Of a stretch of DNA of 64,000 bases, positions 8,629 to 17,912 are shown piece by piece. Origin of the DNA: Martelella alba. GTDB lineage: Bacteria > Pseudomonadota > Alphaproteobacteria > Rhizobiales > Rhizobiaceae. Both the position numbers and the translations under genes were made by a program. Under the pieces are notes generated by a model. That model was not told the origin of the DNA, made no database searches, and worked only from the letters and a program-made list of their open reading frames with translations. The stretch spans positions 496,001 through 560,000 of the forward strand of contig NZ_VHLG01000002.1 in assembly GCF_006516955.1 (NCBI RefSeq), read 5' to 3'. The stretch's first letter is position 1, and each line of letters opens with the position of its first letter.

Positions 8629-10209
8629 ATGGCAGATACAGCGACGATGGATGGCAGCGCGCCACCGGCTGACGAGCCCAAGGTCACCGCACGCAGTATC
8701 GTGGCCTTTATCGTCATGGCCTTCGGCATGTTCATGGCGATCCTCGATATCCAGATCGTCGCCTCGGCGCTGACCGATATCCAGGCTGGCATTTCGGCCA
8801 GTGCCGATCAGATCGCCTGGGTGCAGACCTCCTATCTGATCGCCGAAGTGATCATGATCCCGCTATCGGGTGTGCTTGGCCGGATTTTTTCAACCCGCAT
8901 CATCTTTTCTGTCTCCGCCGCCGCCTTCACGCTCTGCTCGGCGCTATGCGCCACCGCCACCAATATCGACCAGATGATCATCTACCGCGCGCTGCAGGGT
9001 TTCATGTCCGGCGGCATGGTGCCTGCAGTCTTCTCGGTCGCCTTCACCGCCTTTCCTGAACGCCAGCGCGCCGCAGTCATCCCGATCGTCGGCCTTGTGG
9101 CAACGCTGGCGCCGACAATCGGGCCTACGGTCGGCGGCTATCTGGTCGATGCCATGTCCTGGCACTGGCTGTTCCTTATCAATGTCGTCCCCGGCATTCT
9201 CGTCACCATCTTCTCTTGGATGCTGATCGATTTCGACAAGCCGGAATTCTCGCTGATGAAGCGCTTCGACTGGTGGGGCATGATCGCCATGGCGGTCTTT
9301 CTCGGCTCGCTCGAATATTTCCTCGAGGAAGGCAATACCAAGAACTGGTTCCAGAGCGAAGAAATCATCTACGCCTTTCTCGCCATGTCGATTGGCGGCG
9401 TGTTCTTCTTCATCCGTGCCTTCACGGCGAAATTTCCGGTGGTCGATCTCAAGGCCTTCGGTAATATCAACTTTGCCATCGGCTCGATCTTCTCGTTTTC
9501 CATCGGCATCGGCCTTTATGGCCTCGTCTATCTCTTCCCGCTCTATATGGCCCGCATTCGCGGCTATGACGCGCTGATGATCGGCGAGACCATGTTCGTC
9601 TCCGGCATTGCGATGATGCTGACAGCGCCCTTTGTCGGGATCCTGACACAGAAATTCGATGCCCGGGCCATCATGGCCGTGGGGCTCGGCATGTTTGCCT
9701 TCTCCACCTGGCAGATGATGCATATCACCGCCGACTGGGATTATTACGAACTGTTCTGGCCGCAGGTCTGGCGCGGCATGGCGCTGATGCTGTGCATGGT
9801 GCCGGTGTCCAATATCGCGCTCGGCACACTAAAGCCATCGGAGGTGAAAAACGCTTCCGGCCTGTTCAATCTGACGCGCAATCTCGGCGGCGCCGTTGGT
9901 CTGGCGCTGATCAACACCATGCTGACCAGCCGCGATGACTTCCATTATGACCGTCTGGCCGAGAGCGTGAACGCTGCCCTGCCGGCAACCAAGGAATGGC
10001 TGGCGACGCTTCAGAACAATTATGATGCCTATGGGCTGAACGGCGAGTTGGCCGCGATCTACAAACTTTACGAAACCGTATCGCAGCAGGCCTGGCTTCT
10101 GGCTTTCATCGATGTCTTCACGTCGCTGACGGTGCTGTTCGTCATTCTCACCGTCTGCATCATCTTCGTGCGCAAACCCGAAGCTGGCGCCAGCGGCGGC
10201 GGTCACTGA
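8629..10209 (+). CDS. emrB: DHA2-family MFS multidrug efflux pump (EmrB type)
   Basis: A 526-residue membrane protein with about 14 transmembrane helices, the DHA2 arrangement. It opens with a short cytoplasmic tail and the helix VAFIVMAFGMFMAILDIQIV, whose LDIQIV is the family's motif D1. Motif C-like sequence (GLVATLAPTIGPTVGGYLVD) is also present. It uses the proton gradient to expel hydrophobic compounds, working with the EmrA adaptor just upstream. The start ATG at 8629 follows a GAAGAGCAGATC stretch. The pair is probably repressed by the TetR protein encoded next door. Confidence 0.94.
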   Translation: MADTATMDGSAPPADEPKVTARSIVAFIVMAFGMFMAILDIQIVASALTDIQAGISASADQIAWVQTSYLIAEVIMIPLSGVLGRIFSTRIIFSVSAAAFTLCSALCATATNIDQMIIYRALQGFMSGGMVPAVFSVAFTAFPERQRAAVIPIVGLVATLAPTIGPTVGGYLVDAMSWHWLFLINVVPGILVTIFSWMLIDFDKPEFSLMKRFDWWGMIAMAVFLGSLEYFLEEGNTKNWFQSEEIIYAFLAMSIGGVFFFIRAFTAKFPVVDLKAFGNINFAIGSIFSFSIGIGLYGLVYLFPLYMARIRGYDALMIGETMFVSGIAMMLTAPFVGILTQKFDARAIMAVGLGMFAFSTWQMMHITADWDYYELFWPQVWRGMALMLCMVPVSNIALGTLKPSEVKNASGLFNLTRNLGGAVGLALINTMLTSRDDFHYDRLAESVNAALPATKEWLATLQNNYDAYGLNGELAAIYKLYETVSQQAWLLAFIDVFTSLTVLFVILTVCIIFVRKPEAGASGGGH

Positions 10210-10236
10210 CGGAAGCCTGGCATGAAAACCCGCCTC

Positions 10237-10929
10237 TCAGCGAGGACGGCGGGCGCCGTAGCAGCTCATGAACATATGAACAGCCCGCGTCGCCATGGCG
10301 TTGATCTCGCAGGCTGGCGGCTCTTCCTCCATCAGACCGAACAGCCGCATCTTCCACATATGACCGCTGCAGAGTTCAAGGAACTGTTTGGCGGCAATGT
10401 CGACATCATCAATCTCGAGATCGCCGGCATCAATGCGGACCCGGATATAGGCGGAAAGCGAGACAATCAGATTGTCCGGCGTATCGCCGAAAAAGGCACG
10501 CACCAGATGCGGAAAACGATCGGCGACACCAATGGCAATCCGCATGGCGCGGATCGTGTCATCACGTGTCAGCCCCTCGGCCAGCGACACGGCAAAGCGG
10601 TGCAGAATGGTTTCCGTATCGCCTTCAGTCTCAAGCGCGGTCCGCAGATCGGCAAAGATCTGCTGTTTCCGCTCCAGGATCATGGTGCGGAACAGGATTT
10701 CCTTGTTTTCAAAATAGACATAGATGGTGCCCTTGGAGACACCTGCCTCCCGGGTGATGTCATTCATGCTGGCAGCGTCGAAACCAACGCGGAGAAAGAC
10801 CTGCTGCGCCCCTTTCAGGATCTGCGCGCGCTTGACCGGATCTTCACCGGCCGCATGACGCCTGGAACGCCTGAGCGCACAAAAGCCCTCGGCTCCCAAT
10901 CCGTGAACGCCATGTTTCTTGAAAGACAA
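10237..10929 (-). CDS. TetR-family regulator of the emrAB locus
   Basis: A 230-residue TetR-type repressor. The DNA-binding domain covers about residues 34-80 (ILKGAQQVFLRVGF, then DITREAGVSKGTIYVYFENKE), followed by a ligand-binding domain with a C-terminal TetR_C-like helix set. The start is a TTG at 10929, supported by a strong Shine-Dalgarno AAGGAG eight bases upstream; no in-frame ATG lies in the first 50 residues, and the basic N-terminal extension is unusual. It is convergent with emrB (27 bp between stops). An 18-bp dyad about 75 bp upstream of its start matches one in front of emrA, so it probably represses both. Confidence 0.9.
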   Translation of the reverse strand: MSFKKHGVHGLGAEGFCALRRSRRHAAGEDPVKRAQILKGAQQVFLRVGFDAASMNDITREAGVSKGTIYVYFENKEILFRTMILERKQQIFADLRTALETEGDTETILHRFAVSLAEGLTRDDTIRAMRIAIGVADRFPHLVRAFFGDTPDNLIVSLSAYIRVRIDAGDLEIDDVDIAAKQFLELCSGHMWKMRLFGLMEEEPPACEINAMATRAVHMFMSCYGARRPR

Positions 10930-11002
10930 GCGCCGCGCTCCTTATGTCCGTACCCATGTTGATATCAGACATACTGAGCGCGGCGATGCAATTCAACTAT
11001 AA

Positions 11003-11020
11003 TCAAACCGTCGGGTTCGA
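11003..11020. promoter_or_regulatory. Candidate TetR operator, site 2 (upstream of tetR)
   Basis: TCAAACC (11003-11009), GTCG, GGTTCGA (11014-11020). Read in tetR orientation it differs from site 1 at only two of 18 positions. A possible tetR promoter (TTGAAT, 17 bp, TATGTC on the minus strand) lies just downstream. It suggests autoregulation. Confidence 0.65.
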
Positions 11021-11022
11021 TC

Positions 11023-12018
11023 TCAGGCCTTGATCGCGTTCACGATCTCCTCGGGCGTGTATTCATAGCTGGTCGAGCAGAACTCACAGGTCACTGTGAC
11101 TTTGCCATCAGTGGTGCTTTCTGTGATCTCCTCGGCCGAAAAGCCCTTCAGGACATCAAGAATGCGCCCGCGCGAGCAGCTGCAGCGATCATAAACGGCC
11201 TGCGCCGGGTAAACCGTCACGCCGCGCTCGTGAAACAGCCGGTAAAGCAGCCGTTCGGCCCCCACGGCCGGGTCGGTCAGTTCATCGACATCAATGGTTT
11301 CGACCAGCGTGCTGGCTTCCGTCCATGCATCGTCGGGTTCATGCGAGAACTGTCCGTCATCGCCGTCACCGCCATGCAGATCAGGCTGGCGCATCCGTTC
11401 CGGCTCTTCCGGCAGAAACTGGGCGACAAGCCCGCCGGCACGCCAGGTCTCCCTGGTCTGATCACCCTCGCGGGCGAAAAGCTTGGCGACACCGAGCTTG
11501 ACCGTGGTCGGGATCTGCTCCGACTGACGGAAATAGCCGGTGGCAATCTCATCAAGCGAACGGCCATCCAGTTCGACAATACCCTGATAGGGCTGCATGA
11601 AATTGCCCTGATCAATGGTCAGCGCCAAAAAGCCCTTGCCGAGCAGCTGCTCGGGCGCGGTTTCATCCGCTGCAACGGCCGCCGCCAGCTTTTCGTCATC
11701 ATAGCGGGCATAGGCACGCAGCGCATCCGGTGTGGAGAAATCGGCGACCAGCAGATCGACCGGACCATCGCTCTTGGTCTGGGCGGTGAATTTGCCGCTG
11801 AATTTCAACGACGTGCCGATCAGCGCCGTCAGAACCACCATTTCCGCCAGAAGCCGCGCAACCGGCTCCGGATAATCATGGCGGGACAGCATCGTGTCGA
11901 GCAGGGGGCCGAGCTGAACCGTGCGGCCGCGCACATCCAGTGCATCGACCTGAAACGGAACAACCATGTCGTCGCCGGCGAAGCCAAGTTCGCCGAGCTG
12001 GCTTTCAATATCTTGCAT
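11023..12018 (-). CDS. hslO: Redox-regulated chaperone Hsp33
   Basis: A 331-residue Hsp33 homologue, a cytoplasmic holdase switched on by oxidation of a C-terminal zinc centre. The four zinc cysteines are visible as CSCSRG and CEFC, in the CxC...CxxC arrangement. I chose the ATG at 12018 (MQDIESQLGELGF); the longer frame to 12093 has no family sequence. It is slightly longer than E. coli Hsp33 (292 residues), mainly through an acidic insertion (GGDGDDGQFSHEPDD). It follows argD-argF on the same strand, a gene order common in Rhizobiales. Confidence 0.94.
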   Translation of the reverse strand: MQDIESQLGELGFAGDDMVVPFQVDALDVRGRTVQLGPLLDTMLSRHDYPEPVARLLAEMVVLTALIGTSLKFSGKFTAQTKSDGPVDLLVADFSTPDALRAYARYDDEKLAAAVAADETAPEQLLGKGFLALTIDQGNFMQPYQGIVELDGRSLDEIATGYFRQSEQIPTTVKLGVAKLFAREGDQTRETWRAGGLVAQFLPEEPERMRQPDLHGGDGDDGQFSHEPDDAWTEASTLVETIDVDELTDPAVGAERLLYRLFHERGVTVYPAQAVYDRCSCSRGRILDVLKGFSAEEITESTTDGKVTVTCEFCSTSYEYTPEEIVNAIKA

Positions 12019-12212
12019 GTGTTCACGCTCCTTGGTGGAGAAAGGCTGACACAGCTTGGCCGTCCGTTCAACCGCAGCCTGAGGCCCGGTCAAACCGGCG
12101 GCAACCGGTCAGCCCGAAATGTCGGGGGTCTTGAATTGCCCCCTATGTAATGTGCCTGTTGCGGTTTTGAAACCACCGCTCTGCACGATGCCGTTGACAG
12201 TCCCTATCCGGC

Positions 12213-13130
12213 TCAGAAAGCGCCGAGGCACCAGGCCAGAACGGATTTTTGCGCATGAAGGCGGTTTTCCGCCTCATCAAAGACGACGGACTGCTTGCCG
12301 TCGATCACCTCGTCGGTCACCTCCTCGCCGCGATGGGCCGGCAGGCAATGCATGAACAGCGCATCGGGTGAGGCTTTTTCCATCAGCGCCTGATTGACCT
12401 GATAGGGCTGGAATACATTATGGCCGCGGGCCTTGTGTTCCTGGTTCATCGACACCCAGGTATCGGTGATCACACAGTCGACACCCTTCACCGCCTCGTC
12501 GGCGCTTTCGAAGATATTGATTTCCGCTCCTTCGGCGCGCGCCCAGTCGATGTAGCGCTGTTCCGGCTCTGAACCCTTCGGCACGGCGATATTCATCCGG
12601 TAGGAGAAGCGCGCAGCCCCTTCAACCAGCGAATGAAGCACATTATTGCCATCACCGGTCCAGGCCAGCGTCTTGCCGGCCACCGGGCCGCGATGTTCCT
12701 CAAAGGTCTGCAGATCGGCCATGATCTGGCAGGGATGGGTTGCATCGGTCAGCCCGTTGATCACCGGCACGGTGGCATATTCGGCCAGTTCCAGGAGGCG
12801 GGCGTGATCGGTGGTGCGGATCATGATGGCATCGACATAGCGCGAGAGAACCTGGGCCGTATCGCCGATCGTCTCGGCGCGGCCGAGCTGCATGTCCTTG
12901 CCCGAAAGCACCAGCGTCTCACCGCCGAGCTGGCGCATGCCAACATCGAAGGAAACGCGGGTTCGCGTCGAGGGCTTCTCGAAGATCATTGCCAGAACCT
13001 TGCCGTCAAGCGGCTTGTCGGCGGTTCCCGCCTTCTGGCGTGCCTTTCGCGTGGCGGCATCATCGAGAATGCCGCGCAGCGAGGCTTTCGACACCGCCGA
13101 AAGATCGAGAAAATGTCTTGGGTCAGCCAT
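12213..13130 (-). CDS. argF: Ornithine carbamoyltransferase
   Basis: A 305-residue enzyme that makes citrulline from ornithine and carbamoyl phosphate in arginine synthesis. The carbamoyl-phosphate motif [17 protein letters not shown] and the C-terminal MHCLPAHRG are all present, and the ornithine-binding DTWVSM is seen. I chose the ATG at 13130, preceded by AAGGA. A GTG at 13151 overlapping the argD stop is an alternative that adds seven residues. It lies 17 bp after argD. Confidence 0.96.
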   Translation of the reverse strand: MADPRHFLDLSAVSKASLRGILDDAATRKARQKAGTADKPLDGKVLAMIFEKPSTRTRVSFDVGMRQLGGETLVLSGKDMQLGRAETIGDTAQVLSRYVDAIMIRTTDHARLLELAEYATVPVINGLTDATHPCQIMADLQTFEEHRGPVAGKTLAWTGDGNNVLHSLVEGAARFSYRMNIAVPKGSEPEQRYIDWARAEGAEINIFESADEAVKGVDCVITDTWVSMNQEHKARGHNVFQPYQVNQALMEKASPDALFMHCLPAHRGEEVTDEVIDGKQSVVFDEAENRLHAQKSVLAWCLGAF

Positions 13131-13147
13131 GGATTCCTTGTCCTTGT

Positions 13148-14353
13148 TCACTCTGCGTGCTGGGGCGAAGCATGCGCGGCATGCACGGTCTCGGCAGCCT
13201 TTTCCAGGCGCGCCAGCCCCTCGCGCACCTCCTCTGCGGTCACAGTCAGCGGCGGCAGAAGACGCACCACATTATCACCGGCAGGCACTGACAGCAGATG
13301 CTGGTCACGCATCGCCACCGCCAGTTCGCCAGCCGGTATTTTAGCCTTGACGCCCAGCATCAGCCCCTCGCCGCGGATTTCCTCAATCACATCCGGGTAG
13401 CGATCCTTGATCGCGGCAAGCCCCTGCTGGAACAGCAATCCCATCTGACGCACATGGGCGAGAAAGCCATCGCCAAGCACCACATCCAGCACGGCATTGC
13501 CGACAGCCATCGCCAGCGGATTGCCGCCAAAGGTCGTGCCGTGAACACCCGGCACCATGCCGGAAGCCGCATTTGCCGTCGCCAGGCAGGCTGCCAGCGG
13601 AAACCCGCCGCCAATGCCCTTGGCGATCGCCATGATATCCGGCATCACGCCCGTCTGCTCATAGGCAAACAGCGTGCCGGTACGGCCGATACCGCACTGA
13701 ACCTCATCGAACATCAACAGAAGATCATGTTCGTCGGCGAGATCGCGCAGGGTTTTCAAAAACCCCTTGTCGATCGGCTTGATGCCGCCTTCGCCCTGAA
13801 CCGGCTCGATCAGGAACGCGGCGGTTTCTTCGGTGATTGCCGCCTTCAGCGCCTCCATGTCCCCGACCTTGATCTGCCTGAAACCCGGCGCCTTCGGCCC
13901 GAAGCCTTCCATATACTTGGCCTGACCGCCAGCGGCGATCGTTGCCAGCGTCCGGCCGTGGAAGGCACCCTCAAAGGTGATGATGTCAATCTTTTCCGGG
14001 TGTCCCTTGGCATAGTGATAGCGGCGCGCGGTCTTGATCGCGCATTCAATCGCCTCGGCGCCGGAATTGGCAAAGAAGACCTGATCGGCAAAGGTCGCCT
14101 GGGTCAGCCGTCCGGCCAGCGTCTCCTGTCCGGAAACCGTGTAAAGGTTCGACAGGTGCCAGACCTTCTCGGCCTGGCTCTTTAATGCCTCAACCAGATG
14201 CGGATGCGCATGGCCCAGCGAGTTGACGGCAATGCCGGCGGCAAAATCGAGATATCGCTCGCCCGTGTCGGTGATCAGCCAGACACCCTCGCCTCGCTCG
14301 AAATTGAGCGGAATGCGAGCAAAGGTATTATAGAGAGGCGAGGCCTTCGACAT
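13148..14353 (-). CDS. argD: Acetylornithine aminotransferase
   Basis: A 401-residue class III aminotransferase that converts N-acetylglutamate semialdehyde to N-acetylornithine. The PLP-lysine context is [15 protein letters not shown], and the aldehyde-binding [17 protein letters not shown] and [12 protein letters not shown] motifs are present. Length and start (ATG at 14353, [11 protein letters not shown]) are normal. It opens the argD-argF-hslO unit. Confidence 0.95.
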   Translation of the reverse strand: MSKASPLYNTFARIPLNFERGEGVWLITDTGERYLDFAAGIAVNSLGHAHPHLVEALKSQAEKVWHLSNLYTVSGQETLAGRLTQATFADQVFFANSGAEAIECAIKTARRYHYAKGHPEKIDIITFEGAFHGRTLATIAAGGQAKYMEGFGPKAPGFRQIKVGDMEALKAAITEETAAFLIEPVQGEGGIKPIDKGFLKTLRDLADEHDLLLMFDEVQCGIGRTGTLFAYEQTGVMPDIMAIAKGIGGGFPLAACLATANAASGMVPGVHGTTFGGNPLAMAVGNAVLDVVLGDGFLAHVRQMGLLFQQGLAAIKDRYPDVIEEIRGEGLMLGVKAKIPAGELAVAMRDQHLLSVPAGDNVVRLLPPLTVTAEEVREGLARLEKAAETVHAAHASPQHAE

Positions 14354-14729
14354 TATTACAAACTCCCGGCGAGGACAGGAGCGGAGTGACAGACTGCGCC
14401 CGCTCCAAAAAGTAAAAATGCCGCCTTGACAGGCGGCGACACTATATTGGCTTTTTCGCCCGCCATGTCAACAAAACCCGAACCTGACGCGTGAGAGCTG
14501 GAATCTTTTGCATTTACGCCCTTGACCAATCAAGTTGGGGAAAACTGAAAAAACGAATCATCGTGATTCGGCCCAACCTTGCCACGCTTGCGCCACGAGC
14601 CTACTTTAAGGCCCACAACGACTGCAAGCGGCGGATCTTTTTACCCGAGTAGCCCCAGTTTCATGTTTCACGGACTTCATCCGCGGAGCACGGCGAGGGA
14701 TTCCGCCCGCAAATCGCGGAGAGGACTAT
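14354..14729. other. Divergent intergenic region argD / gcrA
   Basis: 376 bp without a gene, holding the promoters of argD (minus) and gcrA (plus). I see an inverted repeat built on two GANTC sites (14555-14569) and a third GANTC just before gcrA (14699-14703). A short self-complementary CCGCCTTGACAGGCGG lies near 14421-14436, close to the argD start. Confidence 0.5.
14555..14569. promoter_or_regulatory. GANTC dyad upstream of gcrA
   Basis: GAATCA (14555-14560), TCG, TGATTC (14564-14569): a perfect 6-bp inverted repeat in which each arm is a CcrM methylation site (GANTC). A third GANTC is at 14699-14703. GcrA is known to act at methylated GANTC promoters, so control by methylation state, possibly by GcrA itself, is a reasonable inference. 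Confidence 0.5.
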
Positions 14730-15314
14730 ATGAGCTGGACAGACGAGCGTGTCGAAAAACTCAAACAACTGTGGTCCGAAGGGCTGAGTGCCAGCCAGAT
14801 CGCTGCCCAGCTGGGCGGTGTCAGCCGTAATGCCGTCATCGGCAAGGTGCATCGCCTGAGCCTTCCGGGCCGCGCCAAGAGTGGCGCTCCGGCGCCGGCA
14901 CAGCCAACACGGGCCAGCAAGGCCAACACCACACCGCCGCGCGCGCCCAATTTCGCCAGCCGCGCGTCAACCCGCACCACCACGACAACCAGCACTGCCG
15001 CCCAGGCAAGCGCCAGCATGGCGGCCCAGTCGGCACCGCGCACGGCAGGCGCGACTGCGCTGAAGCAGGACCTCGAGGTTGAAGCGGTTGCTGAAATCCA
15101 GACCCAGGTCGATCGCAAGAATGTTGTCGTACCGATCATGCGCCGGATTGCGCTGACCGAACTGACCGAACGGACCTGCAAATGGCCGGTTGGCGACCCG
15201 ACCCAGGAAGACTTCTATTTCTGCGGCTGTGAATCGCCTGAAAATTCGCCATATTGCAGCTACCATGCCAAACTGGCCTATCAGCCCGTCAGCGACCGAC
15301 GCAAGCCACGCTGA
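14730..15314 (+). CDS. gcrA: GcrA cell cycle regulator
   Basis: A 194-residue GcrA. The conserved N-terminal DNA-binding part (residues 1-48: MSWTDERVEKLKQLWSEGLS, then GGVSRNAVIGKVHRL) is followed by a long Ala/Thr/Pro-rich linker and the C-terminal sigma70-contacting region (CKWPVGDPTQEDFYFCGC, then YCSYHAKLAYQP). It works with sigma70 at promoters carrying methylated GANTC to time cell-cycle genes, and is confined to Alphaproteobacteria. The start ATG follows GGAGAGGAC. A strong terminator follows at 15342. Confidence 0.96.
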   Translation: MSWTDERVEKLKQLWSEGLSASQIAAQLGGVSRNAVIGKVHRLSLPGRAKSGAPAPAQPTRASKANTTPPRAPNFASRASTRTTTTTSTAAQASASMAAQSAPRTAGATALKQDLEVEAVAEIQTQVDRKNVVVPIMRRIALTELTERTCKWPVGDPTQEDFYFCGCESPENSPYCSYHAKLAYQPVSDRRKPR

Positions 15315-15341
15315 TAATCGAGGCCGGCAAGCCCCTGTCAA

Positions 15342-15376
15342 AAAAAGCCCTCACGGCATGGCCATGAGGGCTTTTT
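15342..15376 (+). terminator. Rho-independent terminator after gcrA
   Basis: AGCCCTCA (15346-15353) pairs with TGAGGGCT (15365-15372), flanked by an A-run and a T-run, so it can act on both strands. Confidence 0.9.
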
Positions 15377-15422
15377 CATTGGCAAATTTTGCCCCAGCCA
15401 CAGAATGGATATCCTGCAAGGC

Positions 15423-15533
15423 CTAGCGCATCGGCTCGAAAATCGGAATCGATTTTCGAAAAGAACGATGCGTAGATTCAATAAGTTAGAGCGTCCTTGG
15501 TGCATCCGAATGGATGCACGGCGCCCTAAGCGC
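15423..15533 (-). repeat. Palindromic intergenic repeat, copy A
   Basis: This copy carries a hairpin (CGAAAATCG / CGATTTTCG, about 15437-15458), the conserved TAGATTCAA segment with a GANTC site, TTAGAGCG, and a second hairpin GTGCATCC / GGATGCAC. It ends against the GNAT stop codon. Its reverse complement aligns along most of its length with copy B at 60495-60600, and copy C (35956-36047) shares the hairpin and the GATTCAA core. It is of the type scattered between genes in rhizobial chromosomes. Confidence 0.8.
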
Positions 15534-16124
15534 TCAGGCGGCGCGGCGCAGCTTGACAGCCCGCACTTTCGCCCCAGTCGGCACGATGACACCGGCTGCT
15601 CCCGTCAGCCAGTCACGCTTCAGCTCCAGCCCAAGGAACCGGCGGCGCTCAAACGGCCCCGGCATGACGAGATGCTGTGCCTTGTCCGCAGAAAACCCGA
15701 AGCGCTCGTAATATTCCGGGTCTCCCACCAAAAGGATTGCGCCATGGCCGCGCTTCTCCGCCGCCTTGATGGCTGCGCGCATCAGTGCCGCACCGATACC
15801 CTTACCCTCCGCGCGCGGATCAACCGCAAGCGGCCCGAGAAGCAGGGCCGGAACGCCGTTTCCCTCGGCCGAAACGCCGGCATCAACATGCCAGAGCCGC
15901 ACGGTTCCGATGACAAGGCCGTTTTCGTCACGGGCAACAAGAGCAAGACCATCGGCCGGCAAGCGGCCGCGACGGATCTTTTCCGAGGATTTCTTCTTGC
16001 GGTTTTCACCCATGGCGCGATCAAGCAGGTTTTCGCGAACCGCGACATCACGCGGGGTTTCCGCATCGATTACAAAAGACGGCGCAGCAAACAGGGCGCG
16101 GATTTCACCAATGACGTCAGTCAT
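15534..16124 (-). CDS. GNAT-family N-acetyltransferase
   Basis: A 196-residue GNAT protein. The acetyl-CoA-binding motif A is LLGPLAVDPRAEGKGIGAAL (R/Q-x-x-G-x-G/A type) and motif B follows at EYYERFGF. This subgroup (YhbS-like) carries a C-terminal extension, here ELKRDWLTGAAGVIVPTGAK. The ATG at 16124 has a GGGGGA ribosome site; a TTG at 16139 is less likely. The acceptor substrate is unknown. Confidence 0.88.
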   Translation of the reverse strand: MTDVIGEIRALFAAPSFVIDAETPRDVAVRENLLDRAMGENRKKKSSEKIRRGRLPADGLALVARDENGLVIGTVRLWHVDAGVSAEGNGVPALLLGPLAVDPRAEGKGIGAALMRAAIKAAEKRGHGAILLVGDPEYYERFGFSADKAQHLVMPGPFERRRFLGLELKRDWLTGAAGVIVPTGAKVRAVKLRRAA

Positions 16125-16164
16125 GTCGTTGTCCCCCAATAGGTATGCGAAGGACCAGAATAGG

Positions 16165-16219
16165 CGCAGCGGGCCGTTGCCGCTGCGTGGCGAAACGAGC
16201 GCGGCCGCAAAAGCCGCGC
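16165..16219 (-). terminator. Two hairpins downstream of the ornithine decarboxylase gene
   Basis: CGCAGCGG/CCGCTGCG (16165-16187) and GCGCGGC/GCCGCGC (16199-16219) stand between the decarboxylase stop and the GNAT start. Neither has a good T-run, so termination is only likely. Confidence 0.4.
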
Positions 16220-16248
16220 ATCATGACGAATTGTGCCGGAGAGCCGGT

Positions 16249-17382
16249 TCAGATCACATAAGACCGCAGCGGCTCGAAACCGTTGAAGGCGACCGAGGCA
16301 TAGGTCGTGGTATAGGCGCCCGTGCCTTCGATCAGAACCTCGTCACCCACCGTCAGCGTGATCGGCAGCGGATACATGTTCTTTTCATAAAGGACATCAG
16401 CGCTGTCGCAGGTCGGACCGGCAATGACGCAGGGCTCCATCTCATCGCTGTCGCGTTCCGTGCGGATCGGATAGCGGATCGCTTCGTCCATGGTTTCAGC
16501 GAGACCGCCGAACTTGCCGATATCGAGGAAGATCCATCGGTGCTGATCGTCATCCGACTTCTTCGACACCAGAACAACCTCGGCCTTGACGACACCGGCA
16601 TTACCAACCATGCCGCGGCCGGGCTCGATGATGGTCTTCGGAATCTGGTTGCCGAAATGACGGGTCAGAGCCGCGAAGATCGCCTTGCCATAAGCCTCTG
16701 CGGAAGGAACATCGCGCAGATACTTGGTCGGGAAACCGCCGCCCATATTGACCATCTTGAGGTAGATACCCTGCTTGGCCAGCTGCGCGAAGACACGCTT
16801 GGCATCGCCGAGCGCCACGTCCCAGGCATCAAGCTTGGTCATCTGCGAGCCGACATGGAAGGACACGCCATAGCTTTCCAGGCCCAGCTGATGGGCATAG
16901 ACCAGCACGTCAACCGCCATCGGCGGAACGCAGCCGAACTTGCGCGACAGCGGCCATTCAGCGCCTTCACCATCGGTCAGAACGCGGCAGAACACGCGGG
17001 CGCCGGGCGCGGCGCGGGCGATCTTTTCAACTTCCTCATGGCAATCGACAGCAAAGAGATTGACGCCAAGCTCGTAAGCGCGGGCAATATCGCGCTCCTT
17101 CTTGATGGTGTTGCCGTAGGAAATGCGGGTCGCATCGGCACCGGCGGCAAGCGCCATCTGGATTTCAACAACCGAAGCGCAGTCGAAGTTCGAGCCGAGA
17201 CCGGCGAGCAGCGACAGGATTTCAGGTGCCGGATTGGCCTTGACGGCATAATAGATCGAGCTATCGGGAAGCGCGTGGCGGAAGGCCTGATAATTGTCGC
17301 GAACAACGTCGAGATCGACAACGAGGCAGGGGCCTTCGGGGCGCTGGGTCTTGAAGAATTCTGCAATACGGGCGGTGGTCAT
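16249..17382 (-). CDS. Ornithine decarboxylase (fold III, alanine racemase-like type)
   Basis: A 377-residue PLP enzyme of the eukaryotic-type ODC/DapDC group. The PLP lysine is in YAVKANPAPEIL near the N-terminus, the phosphate-binding glycines are in EPGRGMVGNAG, and the catalytic cysteine is in TCDSADVL. It makes putrescine from ornithine; many alphaproteobacterial members also use lysine. It stands alone behind a leader of about 460 nt that looks like a structured regulatory RNA. Rfam describes a speF element at this place in alphaproteobacteria. Confidence 0.93.
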   Translation of the reverse strand: MTTARIAEFFKTQRPEGPCLVVDLDVVRDNYQAFRHALPDSSIYYAVKANPAPEILSLLAGLGSNFDCASVVEIQMALAAGADATRISYGNTIKKERDIARAYELGVNLFAVDCHEEVEKIARAAPGARVFCRVLTDGEGAEWPLSRKFGCVPPMAVDVLVYAHQLGLESYGVSFHVGSQMTKLDAWDVALGDAKRVFAQLAKQGIYLKMVNMGGGFPTKYLRDVPSAEAYGKAIFAALTRHFGNQIPKTIIEPGRGMVGNAGVVKAEVVLVSKKSDDDQHRWIFLDIGKFGGLAETMDEAIRYPIRTERDSDEMEPCVIAGPTCDSADVLYEKNMYPLPITLTVGDEVLIEGTGAYTTTYASVAFNGFEPLRSYVI

Positions 17383-17394
17383 GCTGATAACCCC

Positions 17395-17850
17395 TTCTCA
17401 GAAGCGATATCCGGATAAACCGGATGGACAAAGGGCGCATCGACACGCTCACGATCCCGGCCGGTGGAGACCCCGGAGATCGGTTACGGCTAACGCCAGA
17501 CGGATGGACCTGTCTTGTTGAGACGAGTCCGGCTTTGTCTGCCTTGGATTGGAGGGATAACCCGACCGCACTTCCGGCAATGATGGTATGTGCCTCTTCA
17601 GTACCCCTGCGGATGGAAAGCAGGGAGACACCAGAAAGGCCCGCACCGTCGTTGCTTCAAGATGTCCTCGCTTGACCGGTTGGCCGGGGAAGCGACTGGA
17701 GGGGTTAGTTCCAGGTACCTTACCGAGATCCTCGCCATTTCGAGGGTCGGCGGACACCCACAGGCACGCGCGACTTTGGGCAAGCGGAGATTTATGCAAA
17801 CAGGACCGCAAAATCAAGTGGGCAGGTTGTAAAATCCGCACGCGCAGGCG
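17395..17850 (-). ncRNA. Structured 5' leader of ornithine decarboxylase, speF-type element candidate
   Basis: The 530-bp gap upstream of the decarboxylase is rich in stems on the minus strand: GGAC..GTCT / AGAC..GTCC (17506-17530), CCCTGC/GCAGGG (17605-17625), GGTA/TACC around it, and CCTCG/CGAGG (17730-17745). No reading frame in it resembles a protein. Corbino and colleagues described a speF motif RNA upstream of such genes in alphaproteobacteria. I have not matched the consensus base by base, so the identity rests on position, length and structure. Ends are approximate. Confidence 0.55.
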
Positions 17851-17912
17851 ATCATCTGTGCTATCCGTTTGACAAAGAACAAACATTTTTTTGAAAGCGA
17901 CAGCGAGCGGCC

